Shown in pieces: positions 43,658 to 52,351 of a DNA stretch of 64,000 bases. The position numbers and the translations under genes are program-made. Below the pieces are notes generated by a model that made no database searches, was not told the DNA's origin, and was given only the letters and a program-made list of their open reading frames with translations. The stretch is from Ignavibacteriales bacterium (GTDB lineage Bacteria; Bacteroidota; Ignavibacteria; Ignavibacteriales; Melioribacteraceae): the NCBI GenBank assembly GCA_026390775.1, contig JAPLFF010000007.1, positions 806,001-870,000 of the forward strand, written 5' to 3'. Within the stretch, counting starts at the first letter, position 1, and every line of letters starts with the position of its first letter.

Positions 43658-44314
43658 ATGAAATATCTAAAATTCAAAAATAATAGTGAACAAGTTCCGA
43701 TTGGTAAGTTGGTTTGCGTTGGCAGAAATTACGCGGCACATGCAAAAGAACTAGGTAATGAAGTACCCGAATTTCCAATTATTTTTTTAAAACCCGCTTC
43801 AAATGTAATCTACTCAGGAGAATCTGTCGTTCATCCGACTTATTCAAATGAATTACACCACGAAGTTGAACTAGTTCTTTACATAGGTGAACCGGTTAAG
43901 AATGCAAATAACGAACAAGCTGAAAATGCGATCCAAGGCTATACAGTTGGACTAGATATGACTTTACGAGATCTACAGATGGAGTTCAAGAAAAAAGGTG
44001 AGCCGTGGACACTTGCAAAATGTTTTGATACTGCGGCGGTTCTTACTGATGTTGTATTTAAAAAAGATTATCAGTTACGCGGTGATGAAAACATTTCTCT
44101 TATGGTGAATGGAATTACAAAACAAAATTCGTCTATTAAAAATATGATTTTTTCTCCGGTCGAAATTGTAAAATATATTTCCGCAAAAATGACTCTTGAA
44201 AAAGGAGATTTAATATTTACCGGAACACCCGAAGGAGTTAGTAAAGTTATTCCCGGTGATAAGATTGAAGCTGAAATAGAAAATATTGGAAAGATAAAAA
44301 CACAAGTAAAATAG
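43658..44314 (+). CDS. Fumarylacetoacetate hydrolase (FAH) family protein
   Basis: This 218-aa enzyme has the FAH core: LVCVGRNYAAHAKELGNE, HHEVELVLYIG (metal-binding Glu residues), GYTVGLDMTLRDLQ (metal Asp), WTLAKCFDTAAVL and GDLIFTGTPEGVSKVIPGD. Short FAH proteins of this length include acylpyruvases, oxaloacetate decarboxylases and 2-hydroxyhepta-2,4-diene-1,7-dioate isomerases, which act on 2,4-diketo or enol acids with Mg. Exact substrate unknown. Soluble, no signal. Confidence 0.92.
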   Translation: MKYLKFKNNSEQVPIGKLVCVGRNYAAHAKELGNEVPEFPIIFLKPASNVIYSGESVVHPTYSNELHHEVELVLYIGEPVKNANNEQAENAIQGYTVGLDMTLRDLQMEFKKKGEPWTLAKCFDTAAVLTDVVFKKDYQLRGDENISLMVNGITKQNSSIKNMIFSPVEIVKYISAKMTLEKGDLIFTGTPEGVSKVIPGDKIEAEIENIGKIKTQVK

Positions 44315-44315
44315 A

Positions 44316-44439
44316 TTTGTCATTCTGATAACGACTCTGAGCAAAGCCGAAGAGTCGGGAGAAGAATCTCAAAGTAATTATTGAAAAGATTCGTCGCGGA
44401 GTTTACACTGAACGAAGTGAATGTGCTCAACATGACAAA
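44316..44439. repeat. Intergenic palindromic repeat bounded by TTTGTCAT / ATGACAAA
   Basis: The 124-bp element is bounded by inverted TTTGTCAT and ATGACAAA. Inside it are further inverted pairs: CGACTCT / AGAGTCG (44332-44357) and GAATCT / AGATTC around 44364-44390. The sequence resembles the CATTCTGAGCGAAGCGAAGAATCTC repeats scattered in many genomes. It lies between the FAH-family gene and the FmdB-like gene. Confidence 0.7.
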
Positions 44440-44443
44440 ACAC

Positions 44444-44449
44444 AAGGAG
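44444..44449 (+). promoter_or_regulatory. Shine-Dalgarno that decides the FmdB-like start
   Basis: AAGGAG ends 6 bp before the ATG at 44456, supporting this start over an in-frame one at 44381 that would translate the intergenic repeat. Confidence 0.7.
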
Positions 44450-44455
44450 AATCAC

Positions 44456-44704
44456 ATGCCAATCTTTGAATACAAATGTAACAATTGCAATAAAAAATTT
44501 GAAGTACTTCACAAATCATCTGCAAATCTTGAAGAAGTAATCTGTCCCGATTGCCAATCGAAGAATTACAAAAAACTTCTTTCATCGTTCAGCGCTTCTA
44601 CCGGTTCATCAAATTTTGATAGCGGTCCATCATGTGCAGACGGAAACTGCGATATGTCTTCTTATGGCGGAGGCTGTGCTAACGGAATGTGCGGATTGAA
44701 TTAA
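44456..44704 (+). CDS. FmdB-type zinc-ribbon protein
   Basis: This 82-aa protein is of the FmdB/CxxC_CxxC_SSSS regulatory family. It starts MPIFEYKCNNCNKKFEVL with the first CxxC and continues with ICPDCQSKN (second CxxC), then a Ser-rich segment (LLSSFSASTGSSN) and a Cys/Gly-rich tail CADGNCDMSSYGGGCANGMC. The domain probably binds one zinc. The family is named after a putative regulator of formamidase; function is otherwise unknown. It converges with the thioredoxin-like gene, the two ends overlapping by 4 bp. Confidence 0.9.
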   Translation: MPIFEYKCNNCNKKFEVLHKSSANLEEVICPDCQSKNYKKLLSSFSASTGSSNFDSGPSCADGNCDMSSYGGGCANGMCGLN

Positions 44705-45717
44705 AACTTTAATAGAGCTTTTACCTCTTCAACTGTCATCGGCTTGCTAATTATCTTTTTGTCCTTATCTACTAAAAACATTGTTGGTGTAGCATAGATA
44801 AAATAATCTGCGCTTGCTTTTCCATCCCATCCTTTTAAATCCGACACATTTATTAATGATGGACAATTTGCAGTAATAAAATTCTGCCAATCATCTTTTT
44901 TTGAATCTAAAGAAATGGCAAGCACTTCAATTTTATTTTCTATTAGAGTTTTATAAAATTCATTCAGTTTTGGTAAAAGTTCTTTACAGTGCGGACACCA
45001 GCTTGCATAAAATACAATTAATGTTTTCTCTGCTTTCATTTTGTTCAATTCAATTTGCTTGCCGGATAAATCAGAGATAATAATATTTGGAACAACATTT
45101 CCGATCTTCAAAAACTTGGCTTGGTCTATTCTTCTTTTTATTAGTCCTTCTGTTTTTACATCCAAACAGAGATCATCTTTTATTACATAATTCTCAACGA
45201 TGTAATCCAAAACTTTATCAAAACCGAATTTCTTAAATCCGTCAATCAGATATTCCACAACATGCTGATAGACAAGTTGGTTTACTTTTGCTTTGTTTAG
45301 AATTAAATCAACAGCAGACATAAATTCTTTTTCTAAAAGCTCAAGCGGCAATTGAGGGTTACGGAAATATGTTAAGTACTCTATTGTTTTATTTGTGAAT
45401 ACATCTGAATTAATCAGCGATGAATTATTAAAATCAACATTGTCTAATGCATGCGACTTTAGATATGAAAGCGGCGGCTGAACTATATTATCAATAACCG
45501 GAAGCTGAGCTGATTTAATATACTTTGCTATAAATGATGACGGACTTGCTTGAGCAGTTACATTTATAAATTCTATGTATTCGTTTTGTATTTGGGTTAA
45601 TCTGTCTTGAGTTGTCTTGTAATAGTTATCTTCTTTCGGGTAACGGGTTAAAATAAGTTGTAATAATTCAGTTTTGATTTTGTACTGTTTGTTTAGTTTA
45701 ATAAAAGAATAATACAA
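44701..45717 (-). CDS. TlpA/ResA-type thioredoxin protein, C-terminal fragment after an in-frame TAG
   Basis: This 338-aa frame starts at a TTG three sense codons after the TAG that ends the fragment at 45727-46071, in the same frame. The C-terminal 140 residues form a TlpA-like thioredoxin fold with VVPNIIISDLSGKQIELNKMK and the redox motif WCPHC in FYASWCPHCKELLPKLNEF, then ATPTMFLVDKDKKI. The preceding 190 residues are helical and uncharacterised, as in envelope TlpA proteins of Bacteroidota. The intact protein would be a periplasmic thiol-disulfide reductase of about 455 residues. This half lacks its own signal peptide, so it could not be exported. Confidence 0.82.
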   Translation of the reverse strand: MYYSFIKLNKQYKIKTELLQLILTRYPKEDNYYKTTQDRLTQIQNEYIEFINVTAQASPSSFIAKYIKSAQLPVIDNIVQPPLSYLKSHALDNVDFNNSSLINSDVFTNKTIEYLTYFRNPQLPLELLEKEFMSAVDLILNKAKVNQLVYQHVVEYLIDGFKKFGFDKVLDYIVENYVIKDDLCLDVKTEGLIKRRIDQAKFLKIGNVVPNIIISDLSGKQIELNKMKAEKTLIVFYASWCPHCKELLPKLNEFYKTLIENKIEVLAISLDSKKDDWQNFITANCPSLINVSDLKGWDGKASADYFIYATPTMFLVDKDKKIISKPMTVEEVKALLKF

Positions 45718-45726
45718 TTTGTTGCT

Positions 45727-46071
45727 CTAAGAACTTACTACTTGCAGACTATCTAATACATTATTTGCATTTGTTGTTATGATAACATCTTCGCCATCAT
45801 TTACAAAATCAATCCATTTGTTTTTATCGAAAGATAACCGATAAAGGCCAATGTGGTATTTGGGGTTATCAAGATTGAATTTAAATTTCTCTTTTCCAAT
45901 TGCGTTTATAGAATCAATAAGCGTAATCTTTTCGCCGCTTAACGATGAGAAATATGCTTTCTCATTCTCTAAATTTTTTATTTCAACACTTATATGTTGA
46001 GCAACTGAAGTGTTTACAGTAAAACCAAAAAGAATTAAAAAAAATATTTTTCCTTCTATGTTTCTTTTCAT
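45727..46071 (-). CDS. N-terminal fragment of the TlpA-type thioredoxin protein (signal peptide and DUF4369-like domain)
   Basis: This 114-aa piece has a signal peptide (MKRNIEGKIFFLILFGFTVN, ending near SVAQ) and a beta domain resembling DUF4369: ISVEIKNLENEKAYFSSLSGEKITLIDSI and GLYRLSFDKNKWIDFVNDGEDVIITT. It ends ...LQVVSS then TAG (45727-45729). The next codons, read in frame, continue SNKLYYSFIKLN, which fits the usual join to the helical part of such proteins. I start at MKRNIEG; the longer frame to 46134 overlaps the upstream gene. Together with the downstream frame it is one gene broken by a nonsense codon. Confidence 0.8.
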   Translation of the reverse strand: MKRNIEGKIFFLILFGFTVNTSVAQHISVEIKNLENEKAYFSSLSGEKITLIDSINAIGKEKFKFNLDNPKYHIGLYRLSFDKNKWIDFVNDGEDVIITTNANNVLDSLQVVSS

Positions 46072-46090
46072 TTTTGTTTCATCTTTTTTT

Positions 46091-47950
46091 CTAATCCTTA
46101 ATGCACCTAACACTAAAACCGGCATTTTTTCCATTCTCGGTTACGTCAATGGTGCTATTGTTAGCGGTTAGAACCATAGTATATGCGAAATACGTCTGAC
46201 TAGAATACGAACTCCAAAAAGTAGTTTTACTCCCTAGATCCTGGAATTCCATTGAAGTCCAATGCATACCTACAAGTAATGCGGAAAAACCGCTAGCATT
46301 TGTACCAGTTCCGTTTGAAGTTGGCTGTATAGCTGCCTTCAATAAGTTACTGTTACCATTTACAGCGGCACTTAATGTTTGGAATTCAACTTGTGTGGGT
46401 ATATGCCATCCGGTTGGACAGATACCTTTATTGCCCGCTGTTCCATATTGCATTGCTTCATCCCACAGGTACAAGCCACCATAAGTAGTACAATTAGTAG
46501 TGTCGTTATTGATGCAGTATTTTTCTATTATTCCATTACCGCTTTGGTTTTGGTTCCCTTGTACCATAGTTCCTACATTAAGGTTTTCAGTTAACCAACA
46601 TTGAGTTCCTATTTGTACTGTGTTGTATGTTTTACCTTCATAATAAACTGTCGGTGTTCCTGGGCATGGTAGTCCTCCTGTCGTAGTAAATAACCATAAA
46701 GGTGAATAAGCAGAAGTACCGTAACTATTTGTTGCACTTACACGCCAGACATATTTTGTAGAATAATAAAGACCGGTTAATTGTTGGTTTGTATTATTAC
46801 CTACATCACCATTACAAATAATTCTGTTTTCATTAAAATTATTTGCGTTGTCTGGAATTGATACTTGTAATGTATAGCTTGTTGCGTAATTGCTAGCATT
46901 CCAACTGAGCGTTGGAGAAAGCGAAATATTTTTCTCGCCATTTGATGGGGATGATAATATTGGTGTAGATGGTGGAACATGTGGTGTTTCTTGAGTAGTA
47001 AATGACCATGGCGAAGACCAATCGGAAGTAACGTTATTATTAGTTGCACTTACTCGCCAGTAATATGTTGCAGAATAATTGAGACCGGTTATTTGTTGGT
47101 TAAAGATATTGCCTACATTTTGATTAAAAATAATAGAATTAGAAAACGAACTGTTCGCTGATACTTGTAATGTATAACTTGTTGCACCACCAACTGCATA
47201 CCAGTTCAGTGTTAGTGGAACAGAAATATTTGTTGCGCCATTTACTGGAATATATAATAATGGAACTTGTGGAGGTATCCCAATAACTAAATTGCCGAGA
47301 TTCATAGGACTGACTGTAAAATCTTGCAGATTTGTGAATACTTTTCTTGAAATCGAAGTCCCGGTAACTACAAGACTATCAATTCTTGCATGAAGTGTTG
47401 ACTTGTTCAACCTGAAATTCGATACACCAATTGAAGGAGATAAATGCTGGCCTCCATAAATCAACATCAGTTTTCTTATAACTGAATATTTTTCACTTAA
47501 TGTGATCCTAGCGAGGTAAAAACCATTCGGTAATCCGTTCAGTTCTAAATCAATGTAACTTTCGCCAACACTAAAATATTTTTCAATCTCATCTCGAACA
47601 CTTTGACCGAGCAAGTTGTAAACTTCAACTCTAACATTACCACTGTTTGGTAGTGTAATGTCTATTCTTGTCTTAGGATTAAATGGATTTGGATAATTAG
47701 CTGAAACAATATAACCGGTTGGAAGTTGTTCGTCTTTAACATTAGAAATATTATTAAAAGTAAAAGAACCGTCCGGCATTGAGGTAATAGGCGGATAATC
47801 TCTTGAAGAAATGTAAAGCTTAAGTTGTAATCCCCCTAAACCAATTCCGTTTTGATCAACTAATTTTCCGGTTATAGTTCCTGTGTCTTGTGCAGATAGG
47901 ATGAGAGTTTGTAAAAACAGCAAAGTAAGTATTAGAAAACACTTTTTCAT
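46091..47950 (-). CDS. Secreted FISUMP-domain protein with internal T9SS-type module and Fn3-like repeats
   Basis: This 619-aa protein has a signal peptide (MKKCFLILTLLFLQTLILSAQ) and a carboxypeptidase-regulatory-like strand domain (GTITGKLVDQNGIGLGGLQLKL). Residues about 82-165 form a T9SS sorting-like module: SANYPNPFNPKTRIDITLP, VRVEVYNLLGQSVR, NGFYLARI and IRKLMLI. Two similar Fn3-like domains follow, each with a TSYTLQVS strand and YWRVSATN or YVWRVSATN. The C-terminal 180 residues are the FISUMP domain (Fibrobacter major paralogous domain): IGTQCWLTENLNVGT, CPTGWHIPTQVEF and GFSVRCIKD. It is probably a surface protein. The start is followed 19 bp downstream of its stop by the broken TlpA gene. 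Confidence 0.87.
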   Translation of the reverse strand: MKKCFLILTLLFLQTLILSAQDTGTITGKLVDQNGIGLGGLQLKLYISSRDYPPITSMPDGSFTFNNISNVKDEQLPTGYIVSANYPNPFNPKTRIDITLPNSGNVRVEVYNLLGQSVRDEIEKYFSVGESYIDLELNGLPNGFYLARITLSEKYSVIRKLMLIYGGQHLSPSIGVSNFRLNKSTLHARIDSLVVTGTSISRKVFTNLQDFTVSPMNLGNLVIGIPPQVPLLYIPVNGATNISVPLTLNWYAVGGATSYTLQVSANSSFSNSIIFNQNVGNIFNQQITGLNYSATYYWRVSATNNNVTSDWSSPWSFTTQETPHVPPSTPILSSPSNGEKNISLSPTLSWNASNYATSYTLQVSIPDNANNFNENRIICNGDVGNNTNQQLTGLYYSTKYVWRVSATNSYGTSAYSPLWLFTTTGGLPCPGTPTVYYEGKTYNTVQIGTQCWLTENLNVGTMVQGNQNQSGNGIIEKYCINNDTTNCTTYGGLYLWDEAMQYGTAGNKGICPTGWHIPTQVEFQTLSAAVNGNSNLLKAAIQPTSNGTGTNASGFSALLVGMHWTSMEFQDLGSKTTFWSSYSSQTYFAYTMVLTANNSTIDVTENGKNAGFSVRCIKD

Positions 47951-48130
47951 TTTACCCTCAACTTTTTATCGTAATAAAAACTAATGAAGTAATTTCATTC
48001 ATTCAATCAAAATCAAATGTCACCCAAAGTCCTTTTAATTGCGAGCCTTAAAGGTCAACCGAATATCTTCAGGGTTTGCCAGGAAAAACAATTTTGGGGT
48101 TTTTGAGTAATTCCTTAAAAGGAGAGGCAG

Positions 48131-48847
48131 TTATTTTGCATCAACAAAAGAATATCCGGCACTGCGGATACTTTTTATATAAACAGGGTTATTAGGATCG
48201 GGTTCAAAATATTTACGCAGCCGTGCAATAAAATTATCAACTGTTCTTGTTTCAATTTCCGGATTTAGATGCCAGACATTTTCCAGAAGTTCTTTTCTGG
48301 AAACAATCTTCCCTTTTCTTTCGATCAAATATTTTAATACCATCGCTTCACGCTGCGTCAATGCAATTTTTTTTGATCCGCTTAAACAATTCAGATTTTC
48401 AAAATCAATTTTGTTATTACCGAATTGATATAATGGTGGTAACCCGGCAAACGATTGATACCACATCTTTCGCTTTAACATTCCCTTTACACGAAGCAAT
48501 AGTTCCTGCAGATTGAACGGTTTTGTTAAATAGTCATCCGCTCCTGCTTCAAGTCCTCTAACTTTATCTGCAGCTGTAGTTCTTGCTGTCAGCATAAGAA
48601 TCGGCATCTGAGGAGATTTAGCACGTATTTTTTCCGCTACTTCATAACCATCAAAATACGGAAGCATTATATCTAGAATGATCAGATCATAAACCTTAGA
48701 ATCAAAAAAATTCAATGCCTGTTTTCCATCTTTTGCGCAATCAATAATATAACCTTCGTCGGTTAAGTTATATTCAAGACCAACAGCAAGTGTCTCTTCA
48801 TCTTCAACCAATAAGATCTTTGAATTCTTAAATGAATTATTCTCCAT
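48131..48847 (-). CDS. OmpR-family response regulator
   Basis: This 238-aa regulator has a receiver domain with ILLVEDEE, phospho-acceptor Asp59 in IILDIMLPYFDG, LTARTTAADKVRGLEAGADDYLTKPF, and a winged-helix domain (ALTQREAMVLKYLIERKG, TVDNFIARLRKYFEPD, IRSAGYSFV). The start overlaps the kinase stop by 11 bp, pairing it with the upstream sensor. Targets are unknown; nothing divergent lies nearby. Confidence 0.95.
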   Translation of the reverse strand: MENNSFKNSKILLVEDEETLAVGLEYNLTDEGYIIDCAKDGKQALNFFDSKVYDLIILDIMLPYFDGYEVAEKIRAKSPQMPILMLTARTTAADKVRGLEAGADDYLTKPFNLQELLLRVKGMLKRKMWYQSFAGLPPLYQFGNNKIDFENLNCLSGSKKIALTQREAMVLKYLIERKGKIVSRKELLENVWHLNPEIETRTVDNFIARLRKYFEPDPNNPVYIKSIRSAGYSFVDAK

Positions 48848-49862
48848 CTTGCTTTTCCAAATATTTCTGTTTTTGAGCAGTCTTTCTCAATAATGAATTA
48901 ATATAAAACTTTTTAGATGTTTGATATATCGGCAATTCAATTCTTATGCACGTCCCTTTATTTATTCCTTCACTATAAGCTGAAACTTTTCCGCCATGCT
49001 GTTTAATTATTCCTTTCACCCAATATAAACCAAGCCCTGTACCTTTAACATTAGGAATATTTTTATTACTGATCCGCAAAAATTTATAAAATATTTTTTT
49101 CTGATATTTTGCAGAGATACCAATACCATTATCAATGAACTCTATCAATATATGTTTTTGATGTGTTGACAGCTTAACCAATATTTCAGCATTGCCTGAT
49201 GAATATTTTTTTGCGTTGTCGGTTAAATTATCAAATACTATCTGCATGGAATCTTTATCAATCACGCAATTACACAATGTGCTTCCTTCTATTTTTACAT
49301 TTGCCTTTGGGATCCGGAATTGTTCAATAGAGTTTTCTATTAATTGCCGGAATATGCTGTCTGCATCATATACTTGATAATTGTGCACAATTCTTTTTTG
49401 TTCCAAATGCGATAGTTCTAAAATTGAATTAATAAGTTTCTTCAGCCGGTTTGCATCACGAGTCATTAAGGCATAAAATTCTTTTTGTTTTTCTTTTGGA
49501 ACATCTTTGGTGTCTAAAGTTTCGAGATAAAGTTGAATAGACGCAAGCGGTGATTTTAATTCATGTGTTACATTCGCAATAAAATTATCATAAAGACGTG
49601 TGAGTTTCATCTGCACCGTAAGATTTCTAAAAAACAAAAAAATAGCAACAGCAACACAAGCAATTAAGATGATACCGAATACAAAAACGCCAACATTGGG
49701 GCTGTCCAAAATTATTTTGGGGGAAAGTTTATCACCAACCTGCTTAAAGATTAGATAATTGGAAACATACCAATAAATCCAAAGCCCCAATAATCCCATC
49801 CAGGCAATTTGTGCAAATACAAATGCGAATATTAAAAATAAAAGAGAACGGCTTTTTTTCAT
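48837..49862 (-). CDS. Two-component sensor histidine kinase
   Basis: This 341-aa kinase has two membrane helices (residues 5-33 and 57-78) with only a short periplasmic loop between. The phospho-acceptor is His100 in NVTHELKSPLASIQLYLETL. The ATPase domain has DNLTDNAKKYS, DNGIGISAKYQ, KFLRISNKN and GTGLGLYWV. The small external loop suggests sensing within the membrane or through a partner. I start at MKKSRSLLFL (49862), 16 bp after the M49 peptidase stop. A longer frame to 49982 overlaps that gene. Confidence 0.93.
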   Translation of the reverse strand: MKKSRSLLFLIFAFVFAQIAWMGLLGLWIYWYVSNYLIFKQVGDKLSPKIILDSPNVGVFVFGIILIACVAVAIFLFFRNLTVQMKLTRLYDNFIANVTHELKSPLASIQLYLETLDTKDVPKEKQKEFYALMTRDANRLKKLINSILELSHLEQKRIVHNYQVYDADSIFRQLIENSIEQFRIPKANVKIEGSTLCNCVIDKDSMQIVFDNLTDNAKKYSSGNAEILVKLSTHQKHILIEFIDNGIGISAKYQKKIFYKFLRISNKNIPNVKGTGLGLYWVKGIIKQHGGKVSAYSEGINKGTCIRIELPIYQTSKKFYINSLLRKTAQKQKYLEKQDGE

Positions 49863-49878
49863 TTCACTAAACCAAAAT

Positions 49879-51924
49879 TTAATTATACGTTGGTAAGAAA
49901 GAATATTCTTTTGCATACTCCAACATTTGTTTTGTAAAATCTTCCGGGTATTCAATTTTAATATCAATGATCTGGCTGCCATTCATAACGGGGACTAATT
50001 TGGGGTTTATAAATCCAGCATAAGGTGAAATATTTAGTTTCTTGTATCGCTCAAGAACTTCTTTATGAATTTCCAGATCTACCTTCACGCCGTAATTTTC
50101 AACTAAGTTTTTACCTGCCGCATAATCTCCTTCCGATTTGATTCTCTGAATTTCCCTCAGCAATTGACCGAATAAATTTTTCAATTTATTGTAATCATTA
50201 ACCACAAAATAAGTTTTGCTGTCTTTAACTTTTTTCTCAATCACTCTCTCTTGTAATCCTTTTTCATAAACCCATTTAGCAATTAGCTGGCGGTTCCTCA
50301 TGTGTGCCTCTTCAACATTTTCTCCGGGTTGAATCCGTGCAAGCTGAATCATCAATCCATTTTTAATATATCCATCGTACTGTGCTTTGCCTGCATCAAG
50401 ACTTGGCATTACTCCAATATCAACAAGTTTTTGATCAAACACATAATAGAGTGCCACAAGATCAGCGCGTGCTTCTTCCAATGTTGATGCATAATTTTTA
50501 AGCGTCTCGTTTGTTTCGCCAACGCCTGGATTAAGTTGACCTGACGCATGGCCTATTACTTCATGCATATCCGTATGTAGATCATCTGAGAGTGCGCCGT
50601 ATTTTTTTGCACGTTCTATTTCTTCCTGGGAATAAGCAAATTCTTCCAATACTCCGCTTGTATTTGCAAACATATTATATGAGTGAACTATGTTTCCAAG
50701 ATTAACAGATTTCGAACCATGTTCTTTACGGATCCAATTTGCATTCGGTAAATTTATTCCGATTGGTGTTGATGGTGAAGCATCGCCGGATTCAACTACA
50801 ACTGTAATTACTTTTGCGCTGATACCTTTTACATTTTTCTTTTTATGCTCGCTCATTATCGGAGAATTATCTTCGAACCACTGAGCATTATCACTGATCG
50901 CTTTAATACGTTTTGTGGCTTCATTATCTTTTATAGAAACAATTGATTCATAATTTGCCCGGTAACCAAGAGGATCGTTATATGTTTCGATAAATCCATT
51001 TACAAAATCTACCACTGAAGTTGTATCTTTTACCCAAGCGATGTTGTATTCGTCCCATTTTTTTAGATCACCTGTTTCATAATATTCAATTAATAGCTGG
51101 AAACATTTTTTCTGCTGTTCATTTTCCGCAACTTCCGCTGCTTTTCCTAACCAATAGATAATTTTTTGAATCGGTGCCGCGTACATACTGTTTGCTTTCC
51201 AATGCCGTTCAAACACTTCTCCTTTTTCTCTTAACAATTTTGAATTCAATCCGTAAGAAACCGGTTCCAAGTCATTTGGATCTACTATTTTTTTGTAAAA
51301 GGCTTCAACTTCTTTTTGTGTAACACCTTCATAAAAATTTACCGCTGATGATTTAACTAAATCCATATTAGGATTTTGATTGACCTTCATTCCGTCAACT
51401 TTAGGATCGAAAAGTATTGGCGTGAGTTTTTTTATCAGATCGTTTGGCGTCTCCATATTTTGGAGCGGTAGTTCGTACTCATCTGCACCTTGTACAAGCT
51501 GTGCAAAATATTCTTTCGAGAATTCCGGAATAATTTTTTTGTTGGCGTAATGATGATGTATCCCGTTGGAAAACCAAACTCTTTTTACGTATATCATAAA
51601 TTTTTGAAAATCCGGTGTAGATTTATCACCGTTATAAGTTTTTATTATTCCCTCAAGTGTTCGCCGAATATATAAATTGTGTTTGTAGTTTTGATCATAA
51701 ATCATATCGCGCCCTGAAAGCGATGCTTGATACAGATAATATGCCAGCTGTTTCTGTCTTAAACTGAGTTCTTCAAAACCCGGAACTTGATAGCGTTGGA
51801 TTCTTAGATCTGCAAATTGCTCGGTTACATACTTAAAATTGTCGTCTTTATTTTTTTGATTTGGAGAACAGCTCATGATAGATATTCCAATAATGATGAA
51901 TAAAATATTTTTAAGTAGCTGCAT
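49879..51924 (-). CDS. M49-family dipeptidyl peptidase III-like lipoprotein
   Basis: This 681-aa zinc peptidase has a lipoprotein signal with the lipobox ISIMSCS (Cys19), so it is envelope-anchored. The M49 motifs are HEVIGHASG (HEXXGH, the family's six-residue form of the zinc site) and EEARAD (second zinc Glu). DPP III removes N-terminal dipeptides from short peptides. Upstream of the motif there is a long helical domain with NWIRKEHGSKSVNLGNI. The neighbouring two-component genes run in the same direction and may share the transcript. Confidence 0.9.
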   Translation of the reverse strand: MQLLKNILFIIIGISIMSCSPNQKNKDDNFKYVTEQFADLRIQRYQVPGFEELSLRQKQLAYYLYQASLSGRDMIYDQNYKHNLYIRRTLEGIIKTYNGDKSTPDFQKFMIYVKRVWFSNGIHHHYANKKIIPEFSKEYFAQLVQGADEYELPLQNMETPNDLIKKLTPILFDPKVDGMKVNQNPNMDLVKSSAVNFYEGVTQKEVEAFYKKIVDPNDLEPVSYGLNSKLLREKGEVFERHWKANSMYAAPIQKIIYWLGKAAEVAENEQQKKCFQLLIEYYETGDLKKWDEYNIAWVKDTTSVVDFVNGFIETYNDPLGYRANYESIVSIKDNEATKRIKAISDNAQWFEDNSPIMSEHKKKNVKGISAKVITVVVESGDASPSTPIGINLPNANWIRKEHGSKSVNLGNIVHSYNMFANTSGVLEEFAYSQEEIERAKKYGALSDDLHTDMHEVIGHASGQLNPGVGETNETLKNYASTLEEARADLVALYYVFDQKLVDIGVMPSLDAGKAQYDGYIKNGLMIQLARIQPGENVEEAHMRNRQLIAKWVYEKGLQERVIEKKVKDSKTYFVVNDYNKLKNLFGQLLREIQRIKSEGDYAAGKNLVENYGVKVDLEIHKEVLERYKKLNISPYAGFINPKLVPVMNGSQIIDIKIEYPEDFTKQMLEYAKEYSFLPTYN

Positions 51925-52018
51925 AAGTTTCCTATCATTTATTTATAATTGTTCAAAAGAAAAATAAACTTTTTGAAGTCTCTAAACAATGAAGTATCAA
52001 TGCATCTAAGGAATTATT

Positions 52019-52351
52019 ATGAACATTCAAATAATAGGTGTAAAAAGCTGCAGCGATACCCGGAAAGCTGAACGGTATTTTAAGGAAAGAAGAATTCAGT
52101 TTCATTTCCGCGATCTGAATGAAAAAGGTCTGGCAAAAGGAGAACTTGAAAATATTGTGCGCGCTATTCCGTTAGAAGAATTGATTGACCGTGAAGGAAA
52201 GCAATTCAAAAAAAGAAATCTTCAATTCATGGTTTTTAATATAGAAGAGGAATTGTTAAACGATTCGCTTCTGTTAAGAACACCGATTGTTAGAAATGGA
52301 AAGGGAGTTACTATTGGATATCAACCATCTATTTGGGCTTCATGGCAATAA
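52019..52351 (+). CDS. ArsC/Spx-family thioredoxin-fold protein
   Basis: This 110-aa protein has the ArsC-like start IQIIGVKSCSDTRKAERYF with Cys11 followed by Ser, Asp and Thr, then HFRDLNEKG and RTPIVRNGKGVTIGYQP, the conserved cis-Pro loop region. It resembles YffB/ArsC-like small proteins. True ArsC activity needs several Arg residues near the C-terminal half that I cannot confirm, and no ars genes lie nearby. It converges with the HAD gene, the two ends overlapping by 12 bp. Confidence 0.85.
   Translation: MNIQIIGVKSCSDTRKAERYFKERRIQFHFRDLNEKGLAKGELENIVRAIPLEELIDREGKQFKKRNLQFMVFNIEEELLNDSLLLRTPIVRNGKGVTIGYQPSIWASWQ

Noticed and set aside
44381-44455. Longer N-terminus for the FmdB-like protein
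   Set aside because: It would translate part of an intergenic repeat; AAGGAG and the conserved MPIFEYKC start support 44456.
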